Part shown: positions 36,150 through 47,499 of the stretch, in pieces
Layout: each line of letters opens with the position of its first letter
How positions within the stretch are numbered: the first letter of the stretch is position 1
Assembly (NCBI GenBank): GCA_028023455.1
Contig: JAQFVV010000037.1
Coordinates: forward strand, 1,300,001 to 1,364,000
Direction: 5' to 3'
From: Epiperipatus broadwayi
Lineage: Eukaryota > Onychophora > Udeonychophora > Euonychophora > Peripatidae
Length of the DNA: 64,000 nucleotides
Notes under the pieces: model-generated
What the model was told of the DNA's origin: nothing
The model's database searches: none
The model's input: the letters and a program-made list of their open reading frames with translations, nothing else
Program-made: the position numbers and the translations under genes

Positions 36150-37614
36150 ATGGCGGTTAGTTTTAATAAAGCAAAAACTGACCTCAATATTGTAAAAATA
36201 TCGGTAGGTTCTACACGTACAAACTACAGCATGACGCAGCTGACTCCAGCCGATCGTACCAAACAAGACCATAGATTTCCACTGCTGTTTGAGCGCGCCT
36301 CTCGTCAGTGGTGGAACCCCAGCTTTGACTCGATGATATTAGAAAGTCAGTATCGGAAAAGTTCTTTTCCGCAAACACGTCGTCGATTTCAGTATGTTTT
36401 ATTTTATATTATCACCGCTTGCGTTGCTTGGTGCATATTTTTTGGTATTAGTATGAAACCTTATTGGTATACCTTTGTTATCGGATCAAGCGTCTTAATT
36501 TTGTTCAGCATCTGCATGTTAATTGTTACGCGTTTCGAAATATACCAAAAAAAGTATCTTTTAGCTTCTTTTACCGTCACATTTATTCTCTGTGCCTTAT
36601 CTCTCTCCCTCTTTTATTACATGACCGAAAAGGACCCTAATTTGTCAAGCGTAAGTACTTTTTCCATTTCTTTGGAAATTTTACTGATGATCTATACTGT
36701 GATACCGATGCCTCTTCCGGCCTGTGTTATCGCAGGTGGAATATATTCCATTGCCTTTGAAGTGTTAGCTGGAAAAAGGACCAATGACAGCAACACACAT
36801 CATGTGATATGTAAAGTTTTGTTACATTTGTGTCTTCATTTTATAGGAATTCATATTTTCGTTATGTCCCAAGTGCGTCTAAGAAGTACCTTTTGGAAGG
36901 TAGGAGAATCCATTATGACTCGTCAGGATTTAGAAATAGAAAAACAGTTAAAAGAAAAAATGATTCATTCCGTAATGCCCCCAAAAGTGGCTGACGAACT
37001 TATAAAATTTTCAGAAACGAATGATATATTTATTTCTGCTGCCAAGAGAAAGTCATCATCCAAAAAGAAAACTGTAACTCCATCTAAAGGTGAGATTATA
37101 TTTAGACCTTTTAATATGCACCGTATGGAAAATGTTAGTATTCTTTTTGCTGATATAGTTGGATTCACAAAAATGAGTTCAAATAAAACGGCTGAAATAT
37201 TGGTGGGATTGTTGAACGATCTTTTTGGTCGATTTGATCGTTTGTGTGCCAAGAATGGTTGTGAAAAAATCAGTACTTTGGGAGATTGTTATTATTGTGT
37301 GGCTGGTTGTCCTGAACCTAGACCAGGAAATGCTAAGTGTTGTGTACAAATGGGTTTGGATATGATTGTGGCCATTAAAGAATTTGATGAAGATACGAAT
37401 GAGGATGTTAATATGCGAGTTGGAGTTCATACAGGTGCTGTTCTTTGTGGGATTGTAGGGACCAAAAGATTTAAATTTGATGTGTGGTCTAATGATGTGA
37501 CATTTGCTAATCTTATGGAATCTACTGGTAAACCAGGACGCGTCCATATTTCTGAAACAACATATAAAATTTTAAATGGTGAATACCCAGTTGAAGAAGG
37601 AGAACCTAGAGATG
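36150..37614 (+). CDS. ADCY9: Adenylate cyclase type 9, first coding exon
   Basis: The enzyme makes cAMP from ATP at the plasma membrane downstream of G-protein-coupled receptors. The ATG at 36150 has a good Kozak context (A at -3, G at +4) and starts [10 protein letters not shown] cytoplasmic N-terminus with the ADCY9-typical [17 protein letters not shown] (about residues 45-61) leads into six membrane helices (about 80-101, 106-127, 136-158, 171-189, 190-207, 220-241). A coupling helix with HSVMPP follows, then catalytic domain C1a: [11 protein letters not shown] with metal-binding D335, [12 protein letters not shown], and [16 protein letters not shown] with the second metal aspartate D379. 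RVGVHTG and KFDVWSNDV come next. The exon ends after 488 codons plus one base, where human ADCY9 continues toward the second membrane block. Closest resemblance is to ADCY9 (Drosophila Ac13E class) rather than other isoforms. The rest of the gene lies beyond a long intron. Confidence 0.95.
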
Positions 37615-37620
37615 GTAAGA
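37615..37620 (+). promoter_or_regulatory. Splice donor of ADCY9-like exon
   Basis: GAT G|GTAAGA matches the consensus donor. Reading on gives only a poly-phenylalanine run from a T tract and then a stop, so the coding exon ends here in phase 1. Confidence 0.9.
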
Positions 37621-37705
37621 CCTTTTCAGCTTTTTTTTTTTTTTTTTAATGAATCTGATTGTAGAAATCAATTAAAATCATTAATAGTATTTACACTAAT
37701 CAATT

Positions 37706-38168
37706 AACTATAATTTTAAACAGCATTAAACTGTTGGACATGCACTTTAGATTTTTAAATATAAAATGAATGAATACTAACACTTCAACAATCACATGAT
37801 AAAGTCTTTGGAAAAGATAGAATGGCTATCTATCTTTTCAAACCCAAATGCTTTTGTATGGGTGAATCTTAACACTGCGCTTTAGATTTTTAAATATAAA
37901 ATGAATGAATACTAACACTTTAACAACCACATGATAAAGTCTTTGGAAAAGATAGAATGGCCATCTATCTTTTCGAACCCAAACGCTTTTGTATGGGCGA
38001 TCTCAGATTCGCCCATACAAAAGTGTTTGGGTTCGAAAAGATAGATGGCCATTCTATCTTTTCCAAAGACTTTATCATGTGGTTGTTGAAGTGTTTGTAT
38101 TCATTCATTTTATATTTAAAAATCTAAAGCGCATGTGCAACAGTTTAATGCTGTTTAAAATTATAGTT
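37706..38168. repeat. Fold-back repeat with an extra direct copy
   Basis: The unit AGATTTTTAAATATAAAATG...AAAGATAGAATGG...CCAAATGCTTTTGTATGG occurs twice in direct orientation (about 37750-37862 and 37880-37998) and once inverted (about 38008-38130). It is enclosed by an outer inverted pair (37706-37736 with 38138-38168, AACTATAATTTTAAACAGC). It lies 90 bp inside the first ADCY9 intron. A transcript could form a very stable hairpin near the splice donor. Confidence 0.88.
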
Positions 38169-38169
38169 T

Positions 38170-41100
38170 ATAAAATAAACATCGCGCTATATAAAATAAT
38201 TGACTAATCAATTAAGAACTTTGAGAATTACTGCAAATGTTTTTGCCATATGTGAATAAATGTTTTTTAATTATAATAAAAGAAGATTGATAGTTTTCTT
38301 AAATATCTGATTTGTTTTTAAGTTTTCTTGATGTTCTATCAATAGCCATAAATAGATATTGAAAGAAAATTTTGGAATTTTTTTTTCTCAGTAATTCTAA
38401 AAGCAGTTATCCATCTTATCACTTAGAAACACCTTGATTTCTGTAACATGCCTAATCAGGAACCAGTTTTTTTGTGATTTTTAAACTTGTTTTTAAATTC
38501 TCATTTTAGTATTTGTCTGCTTTTTCAATTCCTTTAAAAAAATTTTGCAACAGTTCTTCTTTTTCCTCTAAATGTTAAAAAAACTTAAAAATAGACTTCA
38601 GCTATTTAACTCTAAAGTCAATTAAACATATTTTTTGTCACATCTTTATAATTTTCCTAATATAAATAATAAAGACATTTCTTTAATGCACTTTATATAA
38701 TGCAACACTTTAAATATCACACTGCAAAATATTGTCAGTTTTGGCTGTTATACGTCTACCTTCTCAGAGTTGTAATATTAACAATATATTTTTAAATATA
38801 AACAATTTGTTATAATAAATTACATATGCATAACAAATTTTTTACACATATTAAATCCACATAAATGTTTTAATTTAATTCAATCTGGTGCTTTTAATAA
38901 TTAAATCAAATTAAATGTGGCTAAATAATCAATTCTAATTGCATTTAATTTTAAAATAATCACTGTTAAATGCTACACATGCAACCTATATCTTTTAAAA
39001 ATATATATTATATTTTTTTTTGCATTTGATAAGTTCATGCTTTCAAATAATTCATAATATAAATTAGAATTAAATATATCTCTACTGTATCAATTCTCAT
39101 AATTTTGAAAAACACATTAGTCCATAAATTAGAAATCAAAAATATTTCTAATTTATAACTATTGTATAATTATTTTAAATTGAAATGTTGAGTAAAGTAC
39201 AGAACTGCTAATATATTGTGTATGTGGAAATGTACCAAAAGTTAGATTTTAAACACTAGTTCATCGTTTTCTTGATGTCCTTTAAATGATCTAAAAGATT
39301 ATTGTAATGCAAAATTATCATGACCAAATTGATTCAACGTTATAATTATTACTGAGTTTTTTTATGGGTAATGGCTTAAAATCTACGATTTTGTTGCTTG
39401 CTAATGGGCTGTCGTTGTTTCAATAATGGAATTGCTTATATTGGGTTTTGGAATTGACTAGTTTTTTGTTTTTTTTCAAGTCTATGAACTTCTTTAGAAA
39501 ATAAAGATTATGTAAATCTTCTCATATGCATTAACATTATATATGTGTTTTATGTGCATGTATGAAAGTTTCCTATATGTATACGTATTTTATATATATA
39601 TGGGTATTCTCAACTTCGTATATATTTTTAATATGACAAAATTGTTACATTTTAGACAGTAGTGATTCAATGACTGTGGTATACCAGAAGCCCATTAGCT
39701 GGAAAGCAGTCATAGGACTTTAATTGATAAACAATAACGTATACTATAATCAATGATTACATAGATCTAATGGAGAATATGATCAATTGAAATAGACAAG
39801 TTAATGTTATAATGTGATCCTGAACCCTGCTTGATTTGGTTGGTGAAATGGTGGACTCATGAACTGAAAACCCATGGATTGCAGTTCAATTTTATCATTT
39901 TCATTGCTCGGACATCATATGACTTCCCAAGCAACAAGCTACTCACTTCAGTATGATCCTGAGTATTGTTATAAAACGTTTTTCTGCGAAAGGAAACAAA
40001 TAGTTAGGAAGTGATGACAGTGATATTCTTCACAAAACACTATGGTAAAAAATGGTAGATATTCTTGTAAAATAAAAAAATTGATAAAATGATTATTGCT
40101 TTAAAACTTATAAATTCTCAGAATTTATTTTAAAAATACTGACCCCCCCCCCCCGGTCATGCTCTCAAAATATATGCCTTGTGTAAAATTTGTCATTGAA
40201 ATTGATATAATTTGCAGAATAAAATTTTTTATTTCATAAGCTTGGCTTGGTTTCAGTACAAAGTGCTATATTCTTGTCATTATTTTAATATAAAGCTGAA
40301 CTGTTCCATTCCTGGGAATGACCTGTAAATAATAAAATACCAATATGGACTCAGTTGAATGCTATTGGTCTGATACATAAAAGTGACTGGCCACAGGACA
40401 ACAGGGCTTTCCTGCTTGTTTTTAACTCTTTTAAAATGAAAGGCGAGAAAATACATTGGGGATCACGATTTGACCTATAACATTGGAAGGATTTATTTTA
40501 TTAAAAAATAGCTTAGGGAAATAGTTTGCTTTCTTCAAGCTATTGTTCTGTTTTTTTAATTATTAGGCATAAAATGTCTGTATCATGAGTGCATTTATAT
40601 TTTTACTATGATTCTAGATATAATTCTTTTTTTACTAATTAAATTGGCACATGTATCTAATTATTTTGAGTATTTATAAACATTGTCATCTGTGTATATG
40701 CATAGAACTATTCACAAATATTCATATGCACACACACACACATTCTTACATATATATATAATCTAAGATAAATCAAATAGCAATGACAAATTAATGCCGG
40801 AGATGATTATGATTTATCATATAATTATAATACTATTGCCTAATTACTAAACATATTTTCAGGTAGAAAACAGCATAAATTTGATTATATAATTTTTACA
40901 TAATAATATTAATATTACAACAAATAGGTATCATACTTTATATAGTGAAAATAATTTTATCATTATTTTTTAATATATTCTTTCTTATTTTTAATAATAA
41001 TTATTTTAAGTCATTTTTCAAATTATTTTGGATCTTAAATATATTTTAAATAATGCATTTCCTTCTTATATTTTCATAATGCTTTTTATTAAAATATATA

Positions 41101-42950
41101 ACACTTTTGACTATCTGTTTTTTATTTAATATTTTGATATAATTAATTATGGAAGGATGTGAAAATAATATATTTAAATAAAATCTGAGGAATATATATC
41201 TAAATGAAATTGAGAAAATATTGGAATAAAATAATCTGGATACATAATGACGAATACTGTGATCATAATCTCCGAAAGGATTTGTAGTCTCTGAAATAAG
41301 AAATAATTTAATCCATTTTCAGAATATTTCCGATTTGAAAATTTTAAGTATTCCAAACTGCTTATTGATAGAAGATTTAGAAAGAATTACATCAAATCAC
41401 TAGACATTTTCATTGATATTTGTAGAGATTTCTCTATTTTGTTTTCAAGCCGAAAGTAATTTCAGTTTAAACCTCCGTCAAGAAATTTCAATCCTAGCCT
41501 GTATTAAGTATCTACTTAAATTTAAATCATTAAAAATATATAATAATCAAATGATTAGTCATATTAAAAGATTATATAAAATCCTAGCATTTGTTGCAAT
41601 AGGTCAAGCTTTGATCAAAATCCTTTTGTAAGTTCAATTTGCTACTATTGAATGAAAGATATTGTATCATTAAATAGAATTTTTATTCAACTTTGAATAG
41701 TATGGTAAAGTGGAAAAAAGTATTTTTCTTGATCTAATTGAAAAAGATAGCATAAAAAGTTTATAAAATTATTATCGACAAATTTTAAAACATTTATATC
41801 TTATAATTTAATAAAAATTTATTTCACATGACTTAATGTTTGTTTTAAATAAAAAGTTTGTTCATATAAAATATATCAAGTATATTTCTGGACTTGTAAA
41901 ATTAAGAATTAGTATTCATCTTAACAATTCCTGAAATTATTTCATGAAATACATTTTTATAGATATTAGTATTTCTCCATCATTCTCATTTGCATTTTTA
42001 TGTTTATATAAAAAAGTATTGTCTTTTTAAATATTGTGTAACTTGAAACTACTTTGATATTCTTGATCTAATGCCAGATAGTGAGTAATTCTTGAAATTT
42101 TTCGCTTAAAAAAAACTTGAAAGAACAAATTAATAAAAAAATTTTAAAAGTCCTTTTCTAAGCAGAATTTTTATTTTAAGCACCAAAATGAAATATAGCT
42201 AAACATAATAAAAAAAAGGCAATTTAAATAAATTTTGAATATTTGTTTATTTATAGTCCCACCATTAATTTTATAACTATTGGATGAAAATACAATTCCA
42301 ATTTTATTCTACCTCAAATGCGTAACTATAAGATATTTAAATTAGGGAATAAAAATAATTTAAAAATAAAGAATAGTAACAACATTATTAAGAATAGATT
42401 TAACCATGTAGTAAACAAGGAAAATTTTAGAAATAGATCATATTAACGAGTATTTAATATTCTGTTATTTTAAAGAATAGTACTGGGTTATTCTCTAGCT
42501 TGAATAATTTTTAACTTTGTTAATTCATTGTTGGATCACCATTGTGTTTTCATACATGACTATAACTTTTTTTACATTAGTTTTTAATATACACATTTTA
42601 GTATATATTACTTCATTCTTTTTACGTTGTTTTAGTTCTTGTTTGATCTATTATAGTAATTTGTTAATGTTTTTTTTATGTTTAATTAAAATAAAGAATC
42701 TTTGTTTTTTACATGTCTCCTTTGATTGTCAGATTGATACAAATCAAATGTATATCTATTCTCCATTATTTGAAGCATATGTTACATTTTTCTTTTTAAT
42801 TCCTTGTAATTTTTAACTTATTCTCCATCTTTTTTTTTTCTCTAATTTAAATTTCTAAGAATATATTCACAATATGTCAGTTTTACTTTGTATATAATTT
42901 TTATAAATTGCCTTTTTTTGTAAACATAATTAAAGATTTGTTACTGCTTC
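38170..42950. other. AT-rich intron or intergenic DNA
   Basis: No exon with cyclase similarity and no classifiable element was found in this 4.8 kb. It holds simple A/T and C runs (for example C12 near 40143-40154) and (CA)n near 40732. A tRNA-like fragment near 39840-39895 is too weak to call. Confidence 0.5.
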
Positions 42951-42962
42951 ATATTATATATC

Positions 42963-43043
42963 ACAGAGGCTAAACTCTCCATCTTCTTGCATCCATTGAT
43001 TATTCTGACTTGCACTGGTGGCGTTACTGTATGGAGAGTTTAG
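42963..43043. repeat. Small fold-back, truncated copy of hammerhead repeat family 3
   Basis: CACAGAGGCTAAACTCTCCA and TGGAGAGTTTAGCTTCTGTG are reverse complements closing over TGCATCCATTGATTATTC...GCACTGGTGGC. Those inner bases match one end of the family at 43955-44220 and 56640-57830. The copy lacks the ribozyme core. Confidence 0.7.
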
Positions 43044-43249
43044 CTTCTGTGGAAACAGCTTGTGTAAGCATAAGAAATAGTGATCATGTGATGTTTAGTG
43101 GTTTAAAACAAGAATCACAACTATAAAATTCTTATGCATTATAAAGTATACTCTTATACTAATACATAATTATGAGGTGATGTTGCATGCTATAAGAATT
43201 CTTTAGAAATCTTTAATATTATTATAATAAATCATTTTGATTTATAGGT

Positions 43250-43365
43250 GTCAAACTTTCCTTCACTCACATCTTTGATGTCATCCACTCTAGATAAATA
43301 CATTAATGATTATTACTAATTAATTATTAGATTAAAGATTATCATATCATTCCTTAAAGATAAAT
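43250..43365. repeat. Copy of the 27.3-27.6 kb repeat
   Basis: TGTCAAACTTTCCTTCAC...ATCCACTCTAGATAAATACATTAATG matches the arms of the 27327-27625 fold-back. It is a single, non-palindromic copy. Confidence 0.55.
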
Positions 43366-43954
43366 ATATGTTGTTGGTGTTTTTTTCCGAACAATTAAAT
43401 TCAAATTACCTCAGCAATTTCCAACTTGATATCAACTGCAGAATCTAATCCAATTTAAATATCTTGCTAGGTTTGTAACTAAAAAGGTGAACTTAGATAT
43501 TGAGATGCAGCACAGACTTCAATCTTTTTCTGCTACTTTTAACAAGTCACAAGAGTTGTTTTTTCATCACGAGGAAATAATTGTTGCAACTAAATTAATT
43601 GTATATAGCTTTTACCTACTTTATTGTATGGAAAAGAAGCTTGGGATGCAACCTAAAAGCATGGGAAAAGTTTCATTTAAGGATACTTTGTAAAATTTTA
43701 AAAAATACAATGGCAAAATCATAAGACCAAACAATGTTCTTCAACTAGCTGAATATGATACTTTAGAGTCCTCTATTGTAAAATCACACTTTCATTGGAT
43801 TGAATATGTAAATTGCATGAACAATGCAAGACTTTTTAAAATAATATTTTATGGAGAACTTATGCATGCTTTTCATGGGAGAGGTAGACTCTTTTATGTC
43901 TTAAGGATTATCTCAAAGACATGCTAAAAAAATACAATGTTTTCTGCTTTTACA
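43366..43954. other. Unclassified sequence with decayed repeat
   Basis: The segment 43563-43612 (TTTCATCACGAGGAAATAAT...) resembles 26038-26082. The short frame 43487-43693 is of unknown origin and I do not call it a gene. Confidence 0.35.
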
Positions 43955-44220
43955 CAGTCAAAACTCTCCATACAGTAGCACCACTCAGTGCAAGCCAGAA
44001 TAATCAATGGATGCAGGAAGGTTTGTGCATATAATCCCCATCTAGTGCCTATTCATTCAGTACTCACAGACTAATTTCTAGCTTGTGGCTTTCATCAGTG
44101 CAAAGTTTTGGATCTGAGAGCACTGAGTAGCGCTACTGTATGGAGAGTTTTACACTCTGTACAAACAGCTTGTGTAAGCATAAATAATGGTGATCATGTA
44201 ATATTTAATATTATCCTGTT
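43955..44220 (-). repeat. Hammerhead-bearing repeat family 3
   Basis: It shares with 56640-57355 and 57480-57830 the blocks AATCAATGGATGCAGGAAGG, TCTAGTGCCTATTCATTCAGTACTCAC, CTTGTGGCTTTCATCAGTG, and the end ACAGCTTGTGTAAGCATAA...GTGATCATGT. The terminal inverted pair AAACTCTCCATACAGTAG (43971-43988) and CTACTGTATGGAGAGTTT is visible. The minus strand carries an intact hammerhead core. Confidence 0.75.
44064..44103 (-). ncRNA. Hammerhead ribozyme candidate, type I, GUC site
   Basis: Minus strand: CTGATGA (44098-44092), helix II AGC/GCT closed by CACAA with an A-A mismatch at its base, GAA (44078-44076), and helix III AT/GT with loop TA. The cleavage triplet is GUC (44071-44069). Helix I has 5 pairs, two of them wobble (44099-44103 with 44068-44064). 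All core bases are present, and cleavage is predicted after C44069. Weak points are the short helix II and the 2-bp helix III. Confidence 0.55.
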
Positions 44221-46112
44221 TTTATTAGGAAAATATGGCAGAAAATAGAATTCATTTGAGAGGTGCAATTGAACATATTGAAGTACATATTTCAAAAAGA
44301 AATGGGTTTTTTCCAGACAAAATTAAAACAGCATTGCAAAACATCAAATAAATGGAAAAGTGAATTAATATGTCCTTTATATAGTTTATTTCTGTTTCAC
44401 AGATTAGTTTATACAGTCATTGCAAAACTCATTTCTGATATAGCATTTTTTATTTTTTTATTTTGGAGTTGAAATAACCATACTTGTTTGTGAATGATTG
44501 CTACCGGTGATGATGAAAGTTTTAATCATATCCAAATATATATTAATTCTCAGTATTACATATTTTATTATTTGTTTACATAATTATTAAAAGTAATTAG
44601 AGCATATAATAATTTATGTAAACTGTATTTAATTGTTTTTTATAGTTATTATATAGCTTATCTTAAATGATTTTTATAATCTTTTAAAATTAGTTTTTTG
44701 CTAATACAATAGCTTTCTTTCTCTGTTACTTTACAAAGTATATATATATTATGAAAGATATAAAATTCTTAAATGAATAATACAAAAAATAATTAGAATA
44801 ATATTAAAGTACAACAAAAATAAAATAATACAGGATTATTACAAATGGTTTTGAGTTTTACACATATTGAGTCACATATCTGTGCATGATTTGAGTTTGA
44901 ATCTATTCAGTTATTGATCGGTAAATAGGTATCTAGCAGTTTCTAAGTAAATTTTAAATCTTTAGGAAACAGGATTTGGCCAGCATAGTGAATAATGACT
45001 TCTACACTGTTTCTCTTAAAGAGATGCTGAATTGGCCATTCTATTGCAGTGGATTAAATAATGCTAATATTGAACAGAAGTGAAGCAAAATATTTATCAA
45101 AGAACATATCGGAGCAATACAGCTCCTGTGAACCTGAACAAAATGCTATCATTAGGGATAACATTTTTGTTGATTGATATCTTCAGATTATCCAGATCAC
45201 ACCATGAAAATAAATTAAGCAAGTTATCCCTAATGCAGCCTTAGTAAAAGTTGTATGCTCAAGCTTTTTCATTATCAAAGATGCCAATTTCCCATCAAAC
45301 ACTACAATCACTCATTTGTCAGGTCTAGACACCTGTAGATATAGGATGCTTTCCTTAATTATTTACTCCATTTTTATTCTCCCCAAGAAGATTGAATTAT
45401 TGTCAATTAGCTCTACCCCAATTTTTAATATCAGTTCATTTTCTATGAGGTCTTTCCCTTTTGAGCTTCACATGTTTGCAATTCCTTTTCAGTGTAAATT
45501 TAGATTATAAAATAAATTCATAATTAATCATTAAATTGTACTTTGAAAAGAAATGTGAAATTAAAAATTGTTATACTCAACATTTATATATGTATATCCA
45601 ATTATCTCATCGATATAGCTTGTGTATTTATAAATATTCTAGCAAATACAATTTAAGATTGATTTTAGTCTATTATTAATCATACTATTAAGTTCCATTT
45701 TTCTAAGATCATCTTTGTTAGTTTTTCAATCCAAATACTGTTTAAAATGTCTAATGAGAATATAATAAACTCTCAATCCATTATTATTTGAGGTACTTAA
45801 CAGAAGTTACACAAAAGCAATAGAATATGTCCATTAAAAATTGTATAAGAAGCAATTTAATGATTAATTACTGAAATACAATTCACATAAAATATAACTC
45901 AACCAATAGTTTTAAGCACATGGCACATATTATCATTAAAAATCTTTTGCAATTATTATTTGCAAAATGTGTATATAATTTTCATTAGGAGGGAGAAGTC
46001 TACAGATAAATTTTCTTAAAGATGTAAACTGCTTAGCCTTAGATGAGCGTAATTGTTATAACTGACCATAAACAACACACTAGTTACTGCGGATTGTAAT
46101 GGTGTTGCTTAC

Positions 46113-46152
46113 CTTCACATGCTGAACATTCTTCTTGAGTTGCGCAGTCATA
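46113..46152 (-). other. Possible 40-bp internal exon of an unknown gene
   Basis: On the minus strand a pyrimidine-rich acceptor (TTGTACTGTTTTCTGTAACAG) precedes 40 bases, followed by the donor GTAAGC. The bases read YDCATQEECSACEG in one frame, a dense-cysteine peptide that could belong to an extracellular domain. G+C is above the surroundings. The strand is opposite to the cyclase gene. It might be chance; no flanking exons were seen. Confidence 0.3.
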
Positions 46153-46604
46153 CTGTTACAGAAAACAGTACAATAACAATCGTTTTCATTAATGTGCCTG
46201 CATTGCTACATGCAAGAATAAAATGTTATTCACCTGAATGTTGGGAAATATCATAGCTAGTGTAATTACATGACAATGATTATGATAAATGTAATATCTG
46301 TATTTAATGTTAAATATACAAGATGAAATTATATATATATGGAGTTTGTATAATAAAAAACTCTTTTCTTTTAATTTTGAATTTTTTTTAGAAAAGTAAT
46401 AAAAAATTTAATTATACCCCCCCCCCATGAACATCTGTGATAACTAGAAAAACAAATTATTTTATGTACGATTGATTAGATTTTGTTTTCCTTCTGTTTC
46501 TTTTTTTTAATTGGGTAAAAATGAGATGAAAAAATAAATAAAAATTGTTTATATTAATTAAAAGTTTAAAATCTTATTATTTTATTATCACAAACTTTCC
46601 TGCC

Positions 46605-46655
46605 AGTCTAGCTTGGTCCAAGGGTTGAAGACCACTGCTCTATACACATGAGCTA
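46605..46655 (-). mobile_element. Solo hAT-like terminus
   Basis: The minus-strand sequence CAGTGGTCTTCAACCCTTGG resembles the CAGTGGTCAGCAACC end of the element at 48889. No matching second end or target duplication was found, so it is probably a truncated relic. Confidence 0.4.
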
Positions 46656-47212
46656 TAATGTTTTAATATCTCAACATTACAGAATATATGTATAGAGTCT
46701 TAAATCCCTTATGATGAAAATTGCATACAAATACTGCATTAGTAAATTAAATAGAACATTTAATATAAATTACAATATATATTAGGAATTATTCAATAAT
46801 TATATATGTTTAAATTATCTAAATTATTATTAATTATTTATAGTCATTAAATTTGTTAAATAAATAATTTTATCTTATTATAAAAAGAAAAAAAAAGTTA
46901 CTGTTTATTTGCTTATGCCAAATTTATAGCTTCAGTTATATCTAAAACTCTTATGATTTTAAATAGAAAATTGCAAACAAAACAAAAATCTTTATTTTTA
47001 AACTTAGAGCAAAATGAAAAAATCTTGGGGAATGAAGTTAAACTTTTTTAAATTGGTAGAAAATAAAAAGGAAAAGAAACTGTTAACATTTTTCTGAATT
47101 ATAAGAATTAAAGAAAAAAAAGAAAATGCAATGTTATTATTACCATATAATACTAAATTGTTCATTCATTTACTACTGTTACACAATGCTTTATTTATCA
47201 CCCTTTTTTACA

Positions 47213-47241
47213 GTTTCGATTGCCCCAGCAATCTTCTTCAG
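47213..47241 (-). ncRNA. Hammerhead-like module, mirror copy
   Basis: Minus-strand CTGAAGA (47235-47241), the same helix II hairpin, and GAAAC (47213-47217). It is the inverted partner of the module at 47388-47428. Confidence 0.4.
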
Positions 47242-47387
47242 AACTTTATATCTCCTACCCTCAACTCTAAATTCAAATTTTAAAAAATTTATCATTATAC
47301 TTCTAGTACTCCCTTCTCTAAGTTCTTTAAAAATATAACAGTAAAATTTTTAAAATTTGAATTTAGAGTTGAGACTAGGAGATATAA

Positions 47388-47428
47388 AGTTCTGAAGAAG
47401 ATTGCTGGGGCAATCGAAACTGTAAACT
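47388..47428 (+). ncRNA. Minimal hammerhead-like module
   Basis: CTGAAGA (47392-47398) is followed by helix II GATTGC/GCAATC (47400-47405 with 47410-47415) and GAAAC (47416-47420). Helix I AGTT/AACT (47388-47391 with 47425-47428) pairs perfectly if helix III is AC/GT with a single-base loop. Such a tight helix III suggests activity only as a dimer, as proposed for Penelope-type hammerheads, if at all. Confidence 0.45.
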
Positions 47429-47499
47429 GTAAAAAAGGGTGGTAAATAAAGCATTGTGTAACAGTAGTAAAGTGAATGGACAATTTAGTATTATGTGGT

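Larger units (their letters stand above)
47142..47499. repeat. Fold-back repeat with two hammerhead-like modules
   Basis: Arms 47142-47290 and 47341-47499 are near-identical reverse complements around a 50-bp centre. Each arm contains CTGAAGA - GATTGC hairpin - GAAAC, and then GGGTGGTAAATAAAGCATTGTG toward the outside. The layout is the same as at 656-911: core, then AAATAAAG tail, in head-to-head dimers. Confidence 0.9.

Noticed and set aside
37615-37649. Cyclase C-terminal residues running into a phenylalanine stretch
   Set aside because: These come from reading past the GTAAGA splice donor into an intronic T tract.
39840-39895. tRNA-like SINE fragment (GCAGTTCAATTTTA)
   Set aside because: Only a weak B-box-like stretch, with no second copy or target duplication.
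42517-42816. 99-codon hydrophobic frame
   Set aside because: T-rich low-complexity sequence in a likely intron.
43487-43693. Possible small gene (NLDIEMQHRLQSFS...)
   Set aside because: Part of its DNA recurs in diverged form near 26038, and it lies between repeat copies; more likely repeat-derived.
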